DNA of 26,194 nt from positions 1 to 26,194 of the IMG/VR virus record IMGVR_UViG_3300023192_001899; one strand, written 5' to 3'. The translations under genes were made by a program, and so were the position numbers. This document shows positions 24,701 to 26,194 of the stretch, piece by piece. The notes below the pieces were generated by a model that saw only the letters and a program-made list of their open reading frames with translations, searched no databases and was not told the DNA's origin. The number at the start of each line of letters is the position of its first letter. Within the stretch, counting starts at the first letter, position 1. The stretch is from a virus.

Positions 24701-26194
24701 AGGACATGCAGTTGGTGATGTTTTAAATGCAGACTATACATGTTCAATTGATACAGAGAATGGTCATCTTCGACCTCCATTTACAAGTGATGCCGCGGCA
24801 CTTTCAGAAATTGCAGGTTCAACTAATGGTATTGTACTTTCTTCCGATGGTATCGCTACATTAGGTTATAGTGTATACAGTCAATTTGTATGGCAACCCC
24901 TCGCGAGTGGTACTGTTCAAGTTAATCCGTTCAGTGTTCCGTCTTGGATGGGACATATTAAAATTGATGACCCATTCGATGGGTGGTATAATCAAACAGG
25001 AGAACCACTTGTCAAAATTAACACTCAAGGTGAAAATGACAGATGGAAAGTTAACAATCAAAGACAAGGATATGGATATGGTACTCAATGGAATGATTGG
25101 GAATCTATCTGGTCTGGTAGAACTATAACGGTAAGTGATATTTATGGAAATCGTGGTAAAGATTATCTAAACGAATTTAGTACTGGTGCAACAGGAAGTA
25201 ATATCGAAAATCGAATTAAACTTGCAGACTCTGCCGCAATCCGTTCTACCGAAACTTTAAAGAATAATGAAGGCCGTATTGGCATTCGTGTTAGAAAATT
25301 ACCAGAAAGATTAGAAAAACTTGTAAACAATAAACTGGTAGATGTTAGTGTTGTTCCATTTACAAGAGCAAAAACAATAACATTAAATGCATATGGATTA
25401 AAACCAAGCACACAAGTCTATCCATTCTTTGATGGTACTAGTGTTGCAGAGTATTGTGGGCCTACTGGTGGTGGAGCATCTGGTGGAGACATTTGGACAG
25501 ATTCAGAAGGAAAAGTTTCTGATATGTTCTTCTCTATTCCTGAGACAACATTCCGTACAGGAGAAAGACTTTTCCGATTAACAGACGACGCCATCAATAC
25601 ATTGTCTTCAACAACAACCGCGGCCGATGCAATTTATTATGGACTTGGAAATGTTCAACAGAGAGATGGCGACATGGCATCTACTAGGCCCATTGTAGGT
25701 AAACGACAAGTTGTTAATGATGAAGCGATTGTCAAGGATGCATTTGACCGTGAACAATATATTAATACAAGTGGCAATAATCTATGGATTGACCCTCTTA
25801 GCCAATCATTTACTATAAATCGAAATGATTATCCTGGTGGCGTGTTCCTGCATAGCATTGACCTTTACTTCCAGAGTCGCGATACAGATATTCCAATTAC
25901 ACTAGAAATTCGACCAACTATTGGTGGATGGCCTAGTCTTTCACAGTCGCTTCCATTCTCTACAGTAACATTAATTCCAGCCGAGGATGAAATACAAAAT
26001 AATTATCCAAATGAAGTTGACTATACAAGATTTACATTTAGTAGTCCTGTTTATATTGCCGCTGGCGAATATTCATTGTGTCTGAAAACAACTAGTGATT
26101 TGTATAATTTATTCTCTGCACAATTAGGAGAGAGTCAATTAGATACTGGTGTTCTTATTACTGAACAACCGTATACTGGTTCGTTATTCACACC
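21759..26194 (+). CDS. DUF4815-type giant structural/baseplate protein (3' end outside window)
   Basis: At least 1478 residues, open to the right edge. The N-terminus reads FNTDPYYDDFNVDKKFLRML, FRPGYAVQARELTQLQTIIQ and NQVKTFGDHIF, the signature of DUF4815 proteins common in T4-like marine phages. Around residue 878 a second signature follows: EREFDVIRGIPALNPQTPPD, IKDITSKYIENKRYTMRDIG and AIEKRIENLEYYTSLSLLE. The last part visible (IAAGEYSLCLKTTSDLY, then TEQPYTGSLFTP) suggests the C-terminal beta domain is not finished. A Gly/Ser/Thr-rich insert fills 150-700. By position it replaces T4 gp9/gp10, so it probably forms or anchors peripheral baseplate fibres. Start: ATG with AGGAG 10 nt upstream. 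Confidence 0.87.
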   Translation, partial: MVYDATLFNTDPYYDDFNVDKKFLRMLFRPGYAVQARELTQLQTIIQNQVKTFGDHIFNDGSRIIGGEITNQDVTFIRVNKLDPASQSAGGTAEVDVTKFLGTTLTLQQGTDTRKAKVLHGLSADTTTDDDYYMLFLQYLSGSSGGEEGDQFGPDDVVQGISGSNTFTARISATGSSTPLTDALYVSGVTGTSKLTTVSNGIYFYDGYFVKTDTQSTSPYGTTGASSTIRDFLDPTSRVGFSADKQIINYVDDYTLRDPASGSYNYNAPGADRFKINLNLSFKNFVNSSTAGSNAFADKNFFEVVRFVNGNTTIKKNYTDYSEIEKTLARRTYDESGSYTVKPFEIDLRESLSIFSEENGGSTGKAACGLQSGKAYVFGYELETVGTQYVLMDKGLSSDSIASHPMNGVKFGQYVKVRSGLIGETGQSGALTGGFPIVNNHPKILLSGTGGTGTARVRAIVPNNDFTGSMTSDTGSYNMYLFDIALGGITAFGHINTFGGDTTLGAGSLTAGFVVAAGGSSDTGGFSGATILFEPHLSTSIFPAPIGNAIKNVSSLTYRVNKGFTFKQTSASTVFPLPVGNDSLSFIGPAAGAPIDDSDKKSFYLLVCGGGGSTTVGVTGERVDTGPIQMILGDSGKELQIGHATVSNYQLPVGDYTLNAVVNVVNPDETSPLYRNKVFVEGLVEGATGCSTAHVNDGGINSSLSGSTGGYYLSLNHHDIYDVVSVQSNNDTIQNAYGLTGSESKEIFLLDNGQKDNYYDFGRLYLNPSLGTGGGALTGDVNLTITYSRFDHASGIGPFTVNSYTHANSNFSYNDIPIYTSPKTGKSFSLRNCLDFRATTDSSGNINPLGLSPRNNQQFLSSYDHYLSRIDKIVLTKEREFDVIRGIPALNPQTPPDRNDAMTLYVLTVPAYTFNIKDITSKYIENKRYTMRDIGAIEKRIENLEYYTSLSLLEQQTEARSITDSNGVDIFKNGILVDPFRGHAVGDVLNADYTCSIDTENGHLRPPFTSDAAALSEIAGSTNGIVLSSDGIATLGYSVYSQFVWQPLASGTVQVNPFSVPSWMGHIKIDDPFDGWYNQTGEPLVKINTQGENDRWKVNNQRQGYGYGTQWNDWESIWSGRTITVSDIYGNRGKDYLNEFSTGATGSNIENRIKLADSAAIRSTETLKNNEGRIGIRVRKLPERLEKLVNNKLVDVSVVPFTRAKTITLNAYGLKPSTQVYPFFDGTSVAEYCGPTGGGASGGDIWTDSEGKVSDMFFSIPETTFRTGERLFRLTDDAINTLSSTTTAADAIYYGLGNVQQRDGDMASTRPIVGKRQVVNDEAIVKDAFDREQYINTSGNNLWIDPLSQSFTINRNDYPGGVFLHSIDLYFQSRDTDIPITLEIRPTIGGWPSLSQSLPFSTVTLIPAEDEIQNNYPNEVDYTRFTFSSPVYIAAGEYSLCLKTTSDLYNLFSAQLGESQLDTGVLITEQPYTGSLFT

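Overview
The window is a piece of the genome of a T4-like contractile-tailed phage (myovirus). It is AT-rich and gene-dense, with no tRNA, rRNA, CRISPR or insertion sequence that I can see. Recognisable T4 relatives are late-transcription coactivator gp33, ssDNA-binding protein gp32, head-completion protein gp4, and a long run of baseplate proteins (gp26, gp53, gp5, gp25, gp6, gp8 and tail-tube-like proteins). A DUF4815-type giant structural protein, a PAAR tip protein and a central spike without a lysozyme domain point to the marine T4-like phages (cyanophage or pelagiphage relatives). The host cannot be fixed from sequence alone.

Layout. (1) 1-1840, minus strand: two coupled virion or adhesin genes, one with a LamG/concanavalin-like domain that runs off the left edge. 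(2) 1889-3216, plus strand: two sigma70-like promoters drive gp33 and gp32; the gp32 leader holds 9-nt tandem repeats, and the unit ends in a UUCG-loop terminator. (3) 8447 down to 3215, minus strand: gp4, a 263-aa conserved protein, a tail-tube-like baseplate protein split by a frame offset, gp26 with a gp51-like extension in the -1 frame, and a tape-measure candidate. (4) 8449 to the right edge, plus strand: a T4-type late promoter (TATAAATA) precedes a tightly packed run of at least 17.7 kb: tail-tube cap, gp53, gp27-like hub, gp5-like spike, PAAR tip, an unknown virion protein, a membrane-anchored GAF-like protein, gp25, gp6, a gp7-position wedge protein, gp8 and a DUF4815 protein cut by the window end.

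The genes fit together as a baseplate and tail assembly module. Hub and spike (gp27-like, gp5-like, PAAR) are surrounded by wedges (gp25, gp6, gp53, gp7-position, gp8), and the tube starts on gp48/gp54-like proteins. gp33 would recruit phage late transcription to TATAAATA promoters such as the one at 8449.

The most striking signal is at 5723-5751 on the minus strand. A perfect T_TTT_TTT slippery heptamer in the gp26 frame lies two codons before the gp26 stop. Six nucleotides further on there is a GC-rich hairpin, and the -1 frame then stays open for 61 codons of gp51-like sequence with no good start of its own. It ends 2 nt before the tape-measure gene. This is the arrangement of the lambda G/G-T tail assembly chaperones, here in a T4-like genome.
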